A stretch of DNA of 64,000 bases. It comes from Polycyclovorans algicola TG408. GTDB lineage: Bacteria > Pseudomonadota > Gammaproteobacteria > Nevskiales > Nevskiaceae. Below, piece by piece: positions 1-7,516 of this stretch. The stretch spans positions 2,784,830-2,848,829 of the forward strand of contig NZ_JOMH01000001.1 in assembly GCF_000711245.1 (NCBI RefSeq), read 5' to 3'. Position numbers and translations under genes: made by a program. Each line of letters begins with the position of its first letter. The first letter of the stretch is position 1. Below the pieces are notes generated by a model. That model made no database searches, was not told the DNA's origin, and saw only the letters and a list, made by a program, of their open reading frames with translations.

Positions 1-44
1 CAAACGCGATGCAGTAAGCGCCAGAACCGGACCTTTTCGGGCTT

Positions 45-323
45 TCACTCCCCGCCACTGACAGTCGCCGCCTCACTCTCGCGCACCTTGATCACCCGAT
101 CCAACCGCCGCCCCTGGTCCTCACACCCAGCGCGGTCAGCCTCGGTGATCTCCAGGTCTTCAACAAACGCGTCGACTACGCGCCGCGAGACCATTGCGCG
201 CTCTGCCTTGAGTTCTTCCAGCGTCATGATCTGCAGCTCGGCGAATTCGTACTTCGGGCAGTAACTGGCCAGCGCGACCGTCGGTGCGAGTGCCAAGGCG
301 GCGCTTGCAAGGGTTCTGTTCAT
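45..323 (-). CDS. small exported protein of unknown function
   Basis: A 92-residue protein with a clear Sec signal peptide: basic start, then an Ala/Leu-rich stretch ending about residue 19 (VALA before SYCP). The mature part is short, charged and helical, with two cysteines (about residues 22 and 67) that could form a disulfide. I recognise no family. It sits just downstream of the phage-type repressor gene on the same strand, so it may be a passenger of the prophage remnant. Existence of the gene is likely; its function is unknown. Confidence 0.55.
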   Translation of the reverse strand: MNRTLASAALALAPTVALASYCPKYEFAELQIMTLEELKAERAMVSRRVVDAFVEDLEITEADRAGCEDQGRRLDRVIKVRESEAATVSGGE

Positions 324-348
324 TCTGTTTCTCCCGTGATGGCTGGCG

Positions 349-846
349 CTATTTCAAGCGCTCCAGGTCTGACCTTATCGCGACTGCCAGCAGCATGAGC
401 GAATCCGCGTCCAGGTCGTTATCCAGCGCCAGGCGCCGGAAGGCTGCAGCGATCGCGGGCGAATCCTCTAGCTTTCCTACCGACAGCGCGCTCGCAACTG
501 CAGCGGCACGCTGCTCAAGCGACTCGACGCTGTAGCGTCTTTTCGAACCTCGCGACTCTGCGCGCGCCAACAGCGAATCAGCCAGGTCTGCGACCGACGG
601 GGCGCCGCTCGCCTCTGATGGCCGTCCGGTCAGAAGCCACTGCAGATCGTGATTGTTCGCAACTGCGAACTTGGTGATCGCCTCGTGCGGCACGTTGCCG
701 CGTTTGCGCCACGTGGGCACTGACGACCGCCCGACACCAAGACATTTCGCCAATTGGCTGTCGTTCTTGGCGCCGCTGACCACGGCCACTCGTTGGAGCA
801 CCGATTCCACGTCGTTTACGTAAGCAGATGAATGTGGTGTTGACAT
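349..846 (-). CDS. CI-like phage repressor (HTH protein)
   Basis: A 165-residue protein whose first 75 residues match the helix-turn-helix part of bacteriophage CI repressors: a segment with NDSQLAKCLGVGRSSVPTWRKRG followed by the usual acidic/aromatic helix ending in WLLTG. The C-terminal half is helical and has no visible S24 peptidase Ser/Lys dyad, so it probably does not self-cleave. It is transcribed away from a small Ner/Cro-like gene across a 55-bp gap holding an inverted repeat, the standard repressor/antirepressor switch layout. Role by inference: maintenance of lysogeny in a now decayed transposable-type prophage. Confidence 0.75.
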   Translation of the reverse strand: MSTPHSSAYVNDVESVLQRVAVVSGAKNDSQLAKCLGVGRSSVPTWRKRGNVPHEAITKFAVANNHDLQWLLTGRPSEASGAPSVADLADSLLARAESRGSKRRYSVESLEQRAAAVASALSVGKLEDSPAIAAAFRRLALDNDLDADSLMLLAVAIRSDLERLK

Positions 847-872
847 TGCGACACTCCCCTAATAGGATCGTC

Positions 873-898
873 GCAAATGCAAAAAATTACACATTTGC
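873..898. promoter_or_regulatory. operator-like inverted repeat between divergent phage regulators
   Basis: GCAAATG, 12 bp, CATTTGC: perfect 7-bp arms in an AT-rich gap between the CI-like gene (starts at 846, minus) and the Ner-like gene (starts at 902, plus). The placement is what an operator shared by both regulators would have. No experimental support; inferred from symmetry and position. Confidence 0.5.
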
Positions 899-901
899 AA
901 C

Positions 902-1132
902 ATGCACGCAGCTGACATCAAAGCCTCACTTGAAAAAGCCGGAACCTCCTGTGCGCAGGTGGCAAAGGCACTGAAAGTGCCGCCCAGCACGGTGCATCAG
1001 GTCATCTACGGCAGAGGTGTCAGCCGTCGGGTGGCTGCCCACATCTCCCGCACCATCGGCGTACCCGTTTCGAAACTCTGGCCGGGACGGTATCCCCGAC
1101 TTGAGTTGGCCGAACTGCGAGCCGCAGCATGA
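902..1132 (+). CDS. Ner/Nlp-like DNA-binding protein
   Basis: A 76-residue basic protein with one helix-turn-helix: the segment AQVAKALKVPPSTVHQVIYG is a recognition unit of the Ner/Nlp (phage Mu Ner) type, followed by ISRTIGVPVSKLWPGRY, the family's typical end. In Mu-like phages Ner turns down early and repressor transcription, acting on the operator beside its own promoter. It starts 3 bp after the inverted repeat at 873-898 and its stop overlaps the start of the next gene (1129), so the two are co-transcribed. Family call firm; function inferred. Confidence 0.75.
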   Translation: MHAADIKASLEKAGTSCAQVAKALKVPPSTVHQVIYGRGVSRRVAAHISRTIGVPVSKLWPGRYPRLELAELRAAA

Positions 1133-1623
1133 TTGTAGGTTCCCACAACGCCAGAACGGCGTCACGGGTGAAGAAGGTCACATCTTCTTCCAGCAATCAG
1201 GCTGATTTGTTCCAGCAATTGGTTGACCCGCCTCCGCCCGACCTCGATCTCGACATCAACCTCGAGCTGCTCGGCGCCCTGAACACCTCACTGCGTATGG
1301 CGCGTCAGCACGGAATGACGCGTGAGCGTGTTGTGGACCGCATGAATGCGCTGCTGCCCGGCGCCAAGAAAATCACCCTGCGCCAGCTCAATAGCTGGAC
1401 GGCCGTGAGCCAGGAATACAAAGAGTTTCCCGCCCGCTACCTGCCTGCGTTTTGCGCCGCCACCGAGTGCGACCTACCGCTACGCGCCCTGGCCCAGCCG
1501 CTGTGCCTGGACCTGGTGGACGCCCGCGAGGCCGACACGCTGCGCTTGGGGCATCTGCGCCTTGAGGCCGCCCGCCTGGCGCGGGAACAACAGGCGCTCA
1601 CGCGCCACCTGGAGCGCTCATGA
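1129..1623 (+). CDS. phage-associated protein of unknown function
   Basis: A 164-residue soluble protein overlapping the Ner-like gene by 4 bp, so part of the same early phage operon. Residues about 35-100 look like a folded helical domain (MARQHGMTRERVVDRMN, then LRQLNSWTAVS), perhaps a second DNA-binding fold; the C-terminus is a charged helix rich in Arg, Leu and Glu that could be a coiled coil. Proteins of this size and position occur in transposable phages between ner and the transposase gene. No transposase follows here, which fits a decayed prophage. Function not known. Confidence 0.6.
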   Translation: MIVGSHNARTASRVKKVTSSSSNQADLFQQLVDPPPPDLDLDINLELLGALNTSLRMARQHGMTRERVVDRMNALLPGAKKITLRQLNSWTAVSQEYKEFPARYLPAFCAATECDLPLRALAQPLCLDLVDAREADTLRLGHLRLEAARLAREQQALTRHLERS

Positions 1624-1759
1624 GCCTCCGCGATCTCCTCCGACCGCCCATGTGGGCGGCTCGCACCTTCCCCGGCGCCCCACGCGCCGGGGCTTTCTAT
1701 TCCCAACGATCAAAGGTCGACGACATGCCAGTGAGTGGACGTGCGCAAGGGGCTGCGCA

Positions 1760-2467
1760 ATGACAAAGGCCGCCAAAACAACGCCAGTCCACACAAGTGG
1801 AAACGCTCTTTCCACACGTGTGGAAGATGCTGAGGCTGTCCACACAAGTGGAAAAGCAGTTTCCACACGTGTGGAAAAGCCGCAGCTCAGTCAAACGCTG
1901 CGGGCCTACATCGAACGCAGCGAGCTGATGCCCAAGCTTGATGTCGCCGCCCCTGAACACCGGCGCAACGAGCTTAAAAAGTGCCGCGATGCCGGAGTGG
2001 TGGCGGGTGTCATGCAGGGCTACTGGCTGGCCGATATCCAAGCGTCTGAGGGCGGCGAAGCCCTCCGCGCCGCCTGCGCCGAACTGAACATCGGCAAGAG
2101 CACCTGCTACTACGCCATCGCGCAGTTCCAGCTCTTCAACCAGTTCGAAGATATCGAGGTTGTCCAGGCGCTTGGCGCGCTGGAGCCCACGAAATTCAGG
2201 GCGCTCAGCTTCCAGCCCGAAGAATGGACCGAGCTGGCAAAGGGTGAATCGGTGAAGGGCATCACGCTCGACTCCGCCGTCGAAATGTCGCAGCGCGACC
2301 TTCTGGCACAGCAGCGCGAATGGCAGCTGAAACACGACGACACCGTGGCGAACTTGCAACGTGCCAACGCGCGCCTTCAGAACGAGCTTGAAACCAGTCA
2401 GAACCACGCACGCCAAATGGCGCGTGCCACGAACCAAGGGCGGATGCTCTACCCGATGACGCAAAAA

Positions 2468-2476
<9 letters not shown>
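1760..2476 (+). CDS. phage-type protein with tandem VHTSG/STRVE repeats, probably truncated
   Basis: The chosen ATG at 1760 gives 238 residues; a longer in-frame extension to 1562 overlaps the previous gene and lacks a good start. Residues 10-43 are two copies of a 17-residue repeat (VHTSG..STRVE) encoded by the 51-bp DNA repeat. The middle (about 60-150) is a folded domain containing LNIGKSTCYYAIAQFQLF. The C-terminus is a coiled coil (QLKHDDTVANLQRANARLQ). The frame ends inside the tRNA-Met gene: its stop TGA (2474-2476) is part of the tRNA acceptor stem. This suggests the natural 3' end was lost at a recombination or integration junction. Function unknown. Confidence 0.5.
1787..1888 (+). 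repeat. two tandem 51-bp repeats with nested palindromes
   Basis: Copies at 1787-1837 and 1838-1888. Each holds an imperfect palindrome CCACACAAGTGG and a perfect one, TTCCACACGTGTGGAA (1810-1825), extended in copy 2 to 18 bp at 1860-1877. Unit length is 17 codons, so the repeat stays in frame and encodes VHTSGxAxSTRVE. Symmetry of this quality inside a coding region suggests selection on the DNA as well as on the protein. Confidence 0.8.
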
Positions 2477-2544
<68 letters not shown>

Positions 2545-2565
2545 ACGTGCGTCGTCAAGCCGGCG

Positions 2566-2571
2566 ATTATA
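2566..2571 (-). promoter_or_regulatory. -10 box for tRNA-Met
   Basis: Perfect TATAAT on the minus strand, 21 nt upstream of the mature tRNA 5' end. The -35 region is GC-rich and weak (TTCCGC-like at the right distance), so the call rests on the -10 and its position. Confidence 0.5.
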
Positions 2572-2659
2572 AACTGCGGCCGGGCTCGGCGGAAGGACCC
2601 TCTGGTGCAATCGCTTCCGGCCCGAGTACCAAGCGGCCGAGTCTTTGAGCGAAACCCGA

Positions 2660-3481
2660 TCAGCCCAGCAAGCCACGCCGCAGCGCCGGCAACCGGGCTT
2701 CCGGACGTGAGTCGGGAAAGCAGTCCACATCGGCTCGCAGCGCGTGTCGCGGGATCAACACGTCGCTGTCGCGCAGGTGTTCGACGAGTCCGGGGGCCTG
2801 CAGACGCAGGGCTTCAGCGATCTGCGGCAAGGCCTCGGCGAAGGCGTCGATGGCCTCATTGATGCCGGCGCCTTCGTTGTCGCGCATCCACACCAGCAAT
2901 TGCCAGGTCAGGGCATTGAGTTGCATGAACTGCACGGCGTCGCGGCGGTTTCGGCGCACGGCCAGAAAAGTGGCCGGCTGTTGGGCAATCTCCACCGGCT
3001 GACCGGGTGAAATGGCGTGCACCGGGGCGCAGTAGGCCAGCACTGCAGCCAGCGGTGACAGCACCCAGTCGTCATCGGCCGCGCCGTGTTCGACCTGTAC
3101 CCAGTCGACCTGGTCGGCGGCAATCGCCAGCACCATCTCCACCCATTCGTAGTGGACCAGTTCCGCCAGAAAAGGCCAGTCGTCCGGCAAGGCGTCGGGC
3201 TGCTCGAAGACGAAGTCAACAAAACAGCCAGCAGCGCGGTGGAATTCGGCCGGTGCACAGCGATGGGTCTTGAGAAACGCACGGACGCGCTGGTGCCAGC
3301 GGGCCTCGGTGTCAAGCCCTTTGAGCACTGGAAATCCGGAACTCAAAAGTGACTCGATGTTGCTGTAGATCAGCGATTCGTAAACCTTGGCGCGCTCGGC
3401 GGGCATGCCGGCATCGGGGCAGGCTTGCGGGTCGCGCAGGTGGGCGATGAACTGCCTTTGCACCGTTTCGAAATGACCCAT
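2660..3481 (-). CDS. hvfC: HvfC/BufC-type RiPP maturation partner (DUF2063)
   Basis: A 273-residue protein of the DUF2063 family. The N-terminal 100 residues carry the family pattern (MPAERAKVYESLIYSNIESLLSS then FPVL), the rest a second alpha/beta domain. Known role: HvfC/BufC binds the precursor peptide and pairs with the DUF692 iron enzyme HvfB in post-translational modification of cysteine-rich peptides. The ATG at 3481 shares one base with the hvfB stop, so the two are translationally coupled; a TTG one codon upstream is less likely. Last gene of hvfXABC. Function assigned from family and neighbours. Confidence 0.85.
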   Translation of the reverse strand: MGHFETVQRQFIAHLRDPQACPDAGMPAERAKVYESLIYSNIESLLSSGFPVLKGLDTEARWHQRVRAFLKTHRCAPAEFHRAAGCFVDFVFEQPDALPDDWPFLAELVHYEWVEMVLAIAADQVDWVQVEHGAADDDWVLSPLAAVLAYCAPVHAISPGQPVEIAQQPATFLAVRRNRRDAVQFMQLNALTWQLLVWMRDNEGAGINEAIDAFAEALPQIAEALRLQAPGLVEHLRDSDVLIPRHALRADVDCFPDSRPEARLPALRRGLLG

Positions 3482-4383
3482 CAAACCGCCTCACTGACCG
3501 TCAATGTTACACGTGCCTGCCGGTCACGAATGCCAGCCAGCTCTTCGAACAGCTTCGGCAGCGGCGGCAGGTTGAAATCCCGCTCCAGCAGCGTCGGCAC
3601 TGGGCCGAGCCGAGCATAGGTGGCGTCAAGGAGCTCCCAGACCGGGTCGATGACGTTGGCACCGTGGGTGTCGACCAGCAGCGTGGGGCTTTCTTGGTAA
3701 TGCCCCGCCATGTGCAGGTAGCGCACGCGCGTCAGCGGCAACCGGTCCAGAAAGGCCACCGGGTCGTAGCCGTGATTGACGCTGTTGACGTAGACGTTGT
3801 TGACGTCCAGCAGCAGGTCGCAATCGGCTTCTTCGAGTACGGCGGTGATGAACTGCGCCTCGTCCAGCTCGGTGGCGAGTGGCGCGTAATAGCTGGCATT
3901 TTCAAGCGCGATACGACGGCCGAGAAGGTCTTGCGCCTGACGCACGCGGGCGGCGACGTGGTGCACTGCATCTTCGGTAAACGGAATGGGCAACAGGTCA
4001 TAGAGTTGCCCCTCGTCACCGGTCCACGTCAGGTGTTCGCTGTAGTCATGAATGCCGCGGGCATCCAGAAAGGTTTTGACACGTTTGATGAATGGCACAT
4101 CCAGCGGTGCCGGGCTGCCAATCGACAAGGACAAGCCATGGCAAACAAACGGGAAGCGCTCGGTGTAAGCGCGAAACTGGCGGCCCAGACGGCCGCCAAT
4201 CTGTAGCCAGTTTTCGGGGGCGACTTCCATGAAGCCGATACCGGCTGCCGGGTCCGCAGGCAGCTCGGCCAGCGGCGCCAGCAATTCACGGCGCAAACCC
4301 AAACCCGCCCCGGACACGCGGGCCAGCCGTGCCGGGGCGGTTGGCGTTGCCAAAGGGATTAGCCCCCCGACTTCTCGCCGCAC
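3481..4383 (-). CDS. hvfB: HvfB/BufB-type multinuclear iron oxidative enzyme (DUF692, MNIO)
   Basis: About 300 residues, the usual size of a DUF692 TIM barrel. Probable metal ligands are visible: HGLSLSIG (H82), EHLTW (H117), ENASYY (E161), DVNNVYVN (D193, N196), HMAGH (H224, H228) and DTHG (D238, H240). The family uses two or three iron ions and O2 to turn cysteine residues into oxazolone-thioamide groups. The start is uncertain: GTG 4383 overlaps hvfA by 25 nt; TTG 4353, just after the hvfA stop and behind a G-rich stretch, would suit the family N-terminus equally well. It lies between its substrate gene and its partner hvfC. Confidence 0.88.
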   Translation of the reverse strand: MRREVGGLIPLATPTAPARLARVSGAGLGLRRELLAPLAELPADPAAGIGFMEVAPENWLQIGGRLGRQFRAYTERFPFVCHGLSLSIGSPAPLDVPFIKRVKTFLDARGIHDYSEHLTWTGDEGQLYDLLPIPFTEDAVHHVAARVRQAQDLLGRRIALENASYYAPLATELDEAQFITAVLEEADCDLLLDVNNVYVNSVNHGYDPVAFLDRLPLTRVRYLHMAGHYQESPTLLVDTHGANVIDPVWELLDATYARLGPVPTLLERDFNLPPLPKLFEELAGIRDRQARVTLTVSEAV

Positions 4384-4616
4384 TTGCCTTCACCGCACTT
4401 GGCTTCGCCGGACTTCTCGCCGCACTTGGCTTCACCCGACTTCTCGCCGCACTTGGCTTCACCACACTTGGCTTCGCCGCTCTTGTCGCCATGCGCTTCG
4501 GCAACCATGTAACCCTGCGGCAGCTCAGACGCGGCAAACAATGCCGGCGAAGCGGTCATACCACCCAAGGCCAGCAGGGCGGAACCAACAGTGATGGAAA
4601 CGGTTTTCTTTGACAT
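4359..4616 (-). CDS. hvfA: HvfA-like Cys-rich precursor peptide for copper-binding RiPP
   Basis: An 85-residue precursor: signal peptide 1-29 (MSKKTVSITV start, ALFA before ASEL), a short linker, then a core from about residue 45 built of EAKCG, EGKCG and EKSG units. Cysteines lie at 51, 56, 65, 74 and 79, and there is no other cysteine. The EGKCG-type motif marks the HvfA family, whose cysteines are converted to copper-binding oxazolone-thioamide groups; the product acts in the periplasm. ATG 4616 is preceded by AGGAG at 9-nt spacing; longer in-frame versions lack the signal peptide at their start. The EKSG spacers look like EAKCG units that have lost the cysteine. Confidence 0.88.
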   Translation of the reverse strand: MSKKTVSITVGSALLALGGMTASPALFAASELPQGYMVAEAHGDKSGEAKCGEAKCGEKSGEAKCGEKSGEAKCGEGKCGEKSGG

Positions 4617-4665
4617 GAGAAAAACTCCTAAAAGAGACCACACTTGGGTAATAGACAGCCGCAGC

Positions 4666-5283
4666 TCAACGTGAACCGACAGCCGACCCGCGACCCAAGG
4701 CACGGGCAATCCAATGATCGAGACTGAAGTACCTTCCAGCGCCGATAAAAAACAACACGAACAGCATCAGAAAATAAGTTGCGGCGAACTCGATGCCGTT
4801 ATTGACTACCGCAAAACTGCCTTGTTCAGTCAGCCACTCGTAATTTCCATGTTCTCGCAGAATACTTTTGGCCTGCGCGAGGCGCTCACTGGCCGCCTCG
4901 GCATCGTTGCAGTTGAACAAACACATCACCGGGTCGGCGATGGCCTGCCAACCGTGTTTCAGGTGCACCGTCACGGCTGCAACCAACATGGTGGCCATCA
5001 GGGGCAGGCTGACCCAGCGCACCGCAAAGCCCAGCAGCAGGGCGAGCCCGCCAAGAATTTCGGTCCAGGTGGCCAGCCCGGCCATCACATAAGGAAACGG
5101 CAATCCCAGGCCCCAATCCGGATTGCCGAACCATTCCACCGTAGACTCGAACGAATTCAGTTTGGTGACACCGGCCAGCCACATGATCGGTGCAAGATAA
5201 AGCCGTAACAGCAGGGGGGCGATGAAATCGAGCGCTGCAGCCTGCTCGGGAAACCGCAACCATTGCGCAATGCGTTGTGACAT
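4666..5283 (-). CDS. hvfX: DoxX-family membrane protein of the Hvf system
   Basis: A 205-residue protein with four hydrophobic segments (about 22-45, 68-88, 92-110, 165-188), the DoxX/DoxD fold. Between segments three and four is an insert of about 50 residues containing CLFNC, a possible metal or disulfide site. DoxX proteins in hvf/buf operons are called HvfX and are thought to assist maturation or electron transfer at the membrane; the exact role is unknown. ATG 5283 was chosen over TTG 5295. First gene of the operon, 49 bp before hvfA. Confidence 0.82.
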   Translation of the reverse strand: MSQRIAQWLRFPEQAAALDFIAPLLLRLYLAPIMWLAGVTKLNSFESTVEWFGNPDWGLGLPFPYVMAGLATWTEILGGLALLLGFAVRWVSLPLMATMLVAAVTVHLKHGWQAIADPVMCLFNCNDAEAASERLAQAKSILREHGNYEWLTEQGSFAVVNNGIEFAATYFLMLFVLFFIGAGRYFSLDHWIARALGRGSAVGSR

Positions 5284-5344
5284 AACGGCGACCAATTGGC
5301 TTTAACGTGAGCGCATCGTGACCGGCCTGCCCCAATCGGACTGC

Positions 5345-5361
5345 CGCCAAGCGTCTTGGCG
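5345..5361. promoter_or_regulatory. palindrome upstream of the hvf operon
   Basis: CGCCAAG-CGT-CTTGGCG: perfect 7-bp arms and a 3-bp centre, 62 bp upstream of the hvfX start and 56 bp from the IS630 end. It could be an operator or a leader hairpin. It does not resemble a CueR or CopY site. Regulator unknown. Confidence 0.35.
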
Positions 5362-5416
5362 TTGGGTCTAATCGTCCAGTTGCCGCCACTGTTGCCCCCT
5401 TTTGCTGCCTTGTTCC

Positions 5417-6584
5417 TAGTGTCGTGAGTCATAAATAATATGAACCAATGACGACTCCGTCTGTCTCGGTATCATCGAGATATCGAGGGGATTGTCATGG
5501 GACGTGGACGGCCATTGCCGGAACTGAAGCTCACGGCGGAAGAGAACAATCGGCTGGTCGAATGGACGCGCCGGCACAAGACCAGCCAGGCGCTGGCGAT
5601 GCGCGCACGTATCGTGCTCGCCTGCGCGCAGGGGGCGCAGAACATCGAGGCGGCGGCACGGTTGCACGTCTCGAAGCAGATGGTTGGCAAGTGGCGGCGG
5701 CGGTTCGTGGAGCGCCGTCTGGATGGGCTTTTGGACGATCCGCGACCGGGGGCGCCCCGGCGCATCGGGGATGACCTGGTGGAAGCCGTCATCGCCAAGA
5801 CGCTGCAGTCCAAGCCGGTGGACGCAACGCACTGGAGCACGCGCGCCTTGGCCGACCACATGAAGCTGTCGCAGTCGTCGGTGTCGCGCATCTGGCGGGC
5901 GTTTGGCTTGCAGCCGCATCGTCAAGAGACGTTCAAGCTTTCCACCGACGCCCTGTTTGTTGACAAGGTGCGGGATATTGTTGGGCTGTACCTGGCGCCA
6001 CCCGAGAAAGCCGTCGTGCTCTGCGTCGACGAGAAGAGTCAGATTCAGGCGCTGGATCGCACGCAGCCGATTCTGCCGATGACGCCCGGCCTGCCGGAGC
6101 GGCGCACGCACGACTACATGCGCCACGGCACCACCACGTTGTTCGCCGCGCTGGATGTGGCGACCGGCAAGGTGATCGGGCAATTGCACCGACGCCATCG
6201 TGCCGCCGAATTCCTGAAGTTCCTGGCAACGCTTGACCAAAGCGTGCCCGACGATGCCGAAGTCCATGTCGTGATGGACAACTACAGAACCCACAAAACC
6301 CCTGCGGTAAAGCGCTGGTTTGCACGACATCCACGATTCCACCCGCATTTCACCCCGACCTCTGCATCGTGGATCAATCAGGTCGAACGCTGGTTTGCCG
6401 AGATCACACGCAAGCAGATTCGGCGTGGCACTCATCGCAGCACCCGCGAACTGGAGCAAGCCATCCGCGATTACCTCTCAACCTACAACCAAAATCCCAG
6501 ACCGTTTGTCTGGACCAAGACCGCAGACCAAATCCTCGATTCCGTCAAACGGTTTTGTCTGCGGATTTCTGACTCGGGACACTA
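5417..6584 (+). mobile_element. IS630-family insertion sequence
   Basis: The element (5419-6582) is flanked by TA target duplications at 5417-5418 and 6583-6584. Imperfect terminal repeats: left TAGTGTCGTGAGTCATAAAT, right (reverse complement) TAGTGTCCCGAGTCAGAAAT, 17 of 20 identical including the TA. It carries one transposase gene. It sits between the promoter region of hvfXABC and the start of the divergent araC-type gene; its right end is 12 bp before that ATG. Intact ends and gene suggest a recent, possibly active copy. Confidence 0.9.
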
Positions 6585-6585
6585 G
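5497..6585 (+). CDS. IS630 family transposase
   Basis: 362 residues. The N-terminal third has two HTH modules ([25 protein letters not shown] and [29 protein letters not shown]). The C-terminal part is a DDE domain: first Asp in [19 protein letters not shown], second in [13 protein letters not shown], the glutamate in [21 protein letters not shown]. This is the complete single-frame IS630/Tc1 arrangement, with no frameshift. The stop TAG (6583-6585) is built from the duplicated TA target plus the next host base, so the protein end depends on the insertion site. Confidence 0.95.
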   Translation: MGRGRPLPELKLTAEENNRLVEWTRRHKTSQALAMRARIVLACAQGAQNIEAAARLHVSKQMVGKWRRRFVERRLDGLLDDPRPGAPRRIGDDLVEAVIAKTLQSKPVDATHWSTRALADHMKLSQSSVSRIWRAFGLQPHRQETFKLSTDALFVDKVRDIVGLYLAPPEKAVVLCVDEKSQIQALDRTQPILPMTPGLPERRTHDYMRHGTTTLFAALDVATGKVIGQLHRRHRAAEFLKFLATLDQSVPDDAEVHVVMDNYRTHKTPAVKRWFARHPRFHPHFTPTSASWINQVERWFAEITRKQIRRGTHRSTRELEQAIRDYLSTYNQNPRPFVWTKTADQILDSVKRFCLRISDSGH

Positions 6586-6596
6586 AGAATCTCACC

Positions 6597-7505
6597 ATGT
6601 CTGAAGCGCTACAGGATGACCTGCTGTCAACGGTGCTCAGTGCCTACCAACTGCACGCCGGCATTTACGACAACCCGCGGTTTTGTGGCCATTGGCAACA
6701 CACCACTGCCGGCTTTCGACGCGCCGCGTTTCACCTGATCGGCTCGGGATCTTGTTGGCTGCATACGCGGCCAAGCGATCAGCCGATGCAGATGCATGCC
6801 GGCGACCTGGTCGTGTTGCCGCACGACGCCTGGCACATGCTCACCGCCGACCCGACACTGAACGGTGAGGAGCCGCGTCGTATTTCCGAAGGTGACGGCC
6901 CTTTCACCACCATGGTCTGCGGCTACTTCGACTTTCGCGCCGGCCAGCGCAACCCCATCCTTGCGGCGTTGCCCGAAGTTATTTTGGTTGATCGCGCCGC
7001 CGGTGGCGGCGCGCTGAAAGGCCTCTCGCAACTGCTGCTCAGCGAGGCCGGCTGCGCTGATGTCGGCACCCGAACGGTGCTCGACAAGCTGGCCGACACG
7101 CTGTTCGTGATGACGGTGCGCTACTTCATCAACCAGTCGCCCGACCTGCGCGGCGTGCTGGCAGGCTTGGCCGATGGCCGTCTGCGCAAGGCGCTGGCCG
7201 CCATGCACCGTGAGCCGGGCAAGGCGTGGAGCCTCGAAGCGTTGGCCAGCGAGGCCGGCATGTCGCGCAGTGCATTTGCCCAGCACTTTGCCGAGCGTGT
7301 TGGCGCCCCGCCTATCGACTACCTGACCCGCTGGCGCATGACCCAGGCAGAGCTGATGCTCCGGGACCCGTCGGTGTCGGTCGCCCAGGTTGCCGAGCGG
7401 ATGGGCTACGAAACCGAAGCCGCATTCCGCAAGGCATTCAAGCGCATCCACGGGGTTGGACCGGGCTCGATCCGCCGCTGGCTGCGCGAAAAATTGACCG
7501 ACTGA
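6597..7505 (+). CDS. AraC family transcriptional regulator with cupin sensor domain
   Basis: 302 residues: a cupin-like ligand domain in the first 170 residues (GDLVVLPHDAWHML is the metal-poor cupin turn) and a C-terminal AraC HTH pair at about 205-300 (WSLEALASEAGMSRSAFAQHF and VSVAQVAERMGYETEAAFRKAFKR). It precedes a dehydrogenase and a flavin oxidoreductase on the same strand and probably controls them. The IS630 right end lies 12 bp before its ATG and no strong ribosome site is visible there, so native expression may have been altered by the insertion. Confidence 0.9.
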   Translation: MSEALQDDLLSTVLSAYQLHAGIYDNPRFCGHWQHTTAGFRRAAFHLIGSGSCWLHTRPSDQPMQMHAGDLVVLPHDAWHMLTADPTLNGEEPRRISEGDGPFTTMVCGYFDFRAGQRNPILAALPEVILVDRAAGGGALKGLSQLLLSEAGCADVGTRTVLDKLADTLFVMTVRYFINQSPDLRGVLAGLADGRLRKALAAMHREPGKAWSLEALASEAGMSRSAFAQHFAERVGAPPIDYLTRWRMTQAELMLRDPSVSVAQVAERMGYETEAAFRKAFKRIHGVGPGSIRRWLREKLTD

Positions 7506-7516
7506 CCGGAGGCCCC

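Noticed and set aside
5416-6459. A 347-residue minus-strand frame opposite the IS630 transposase
   Set aside because: Antisense shadow of a GC-rich gene; the plus-strand frame has complete transposase motifs and the frame opposite has none.
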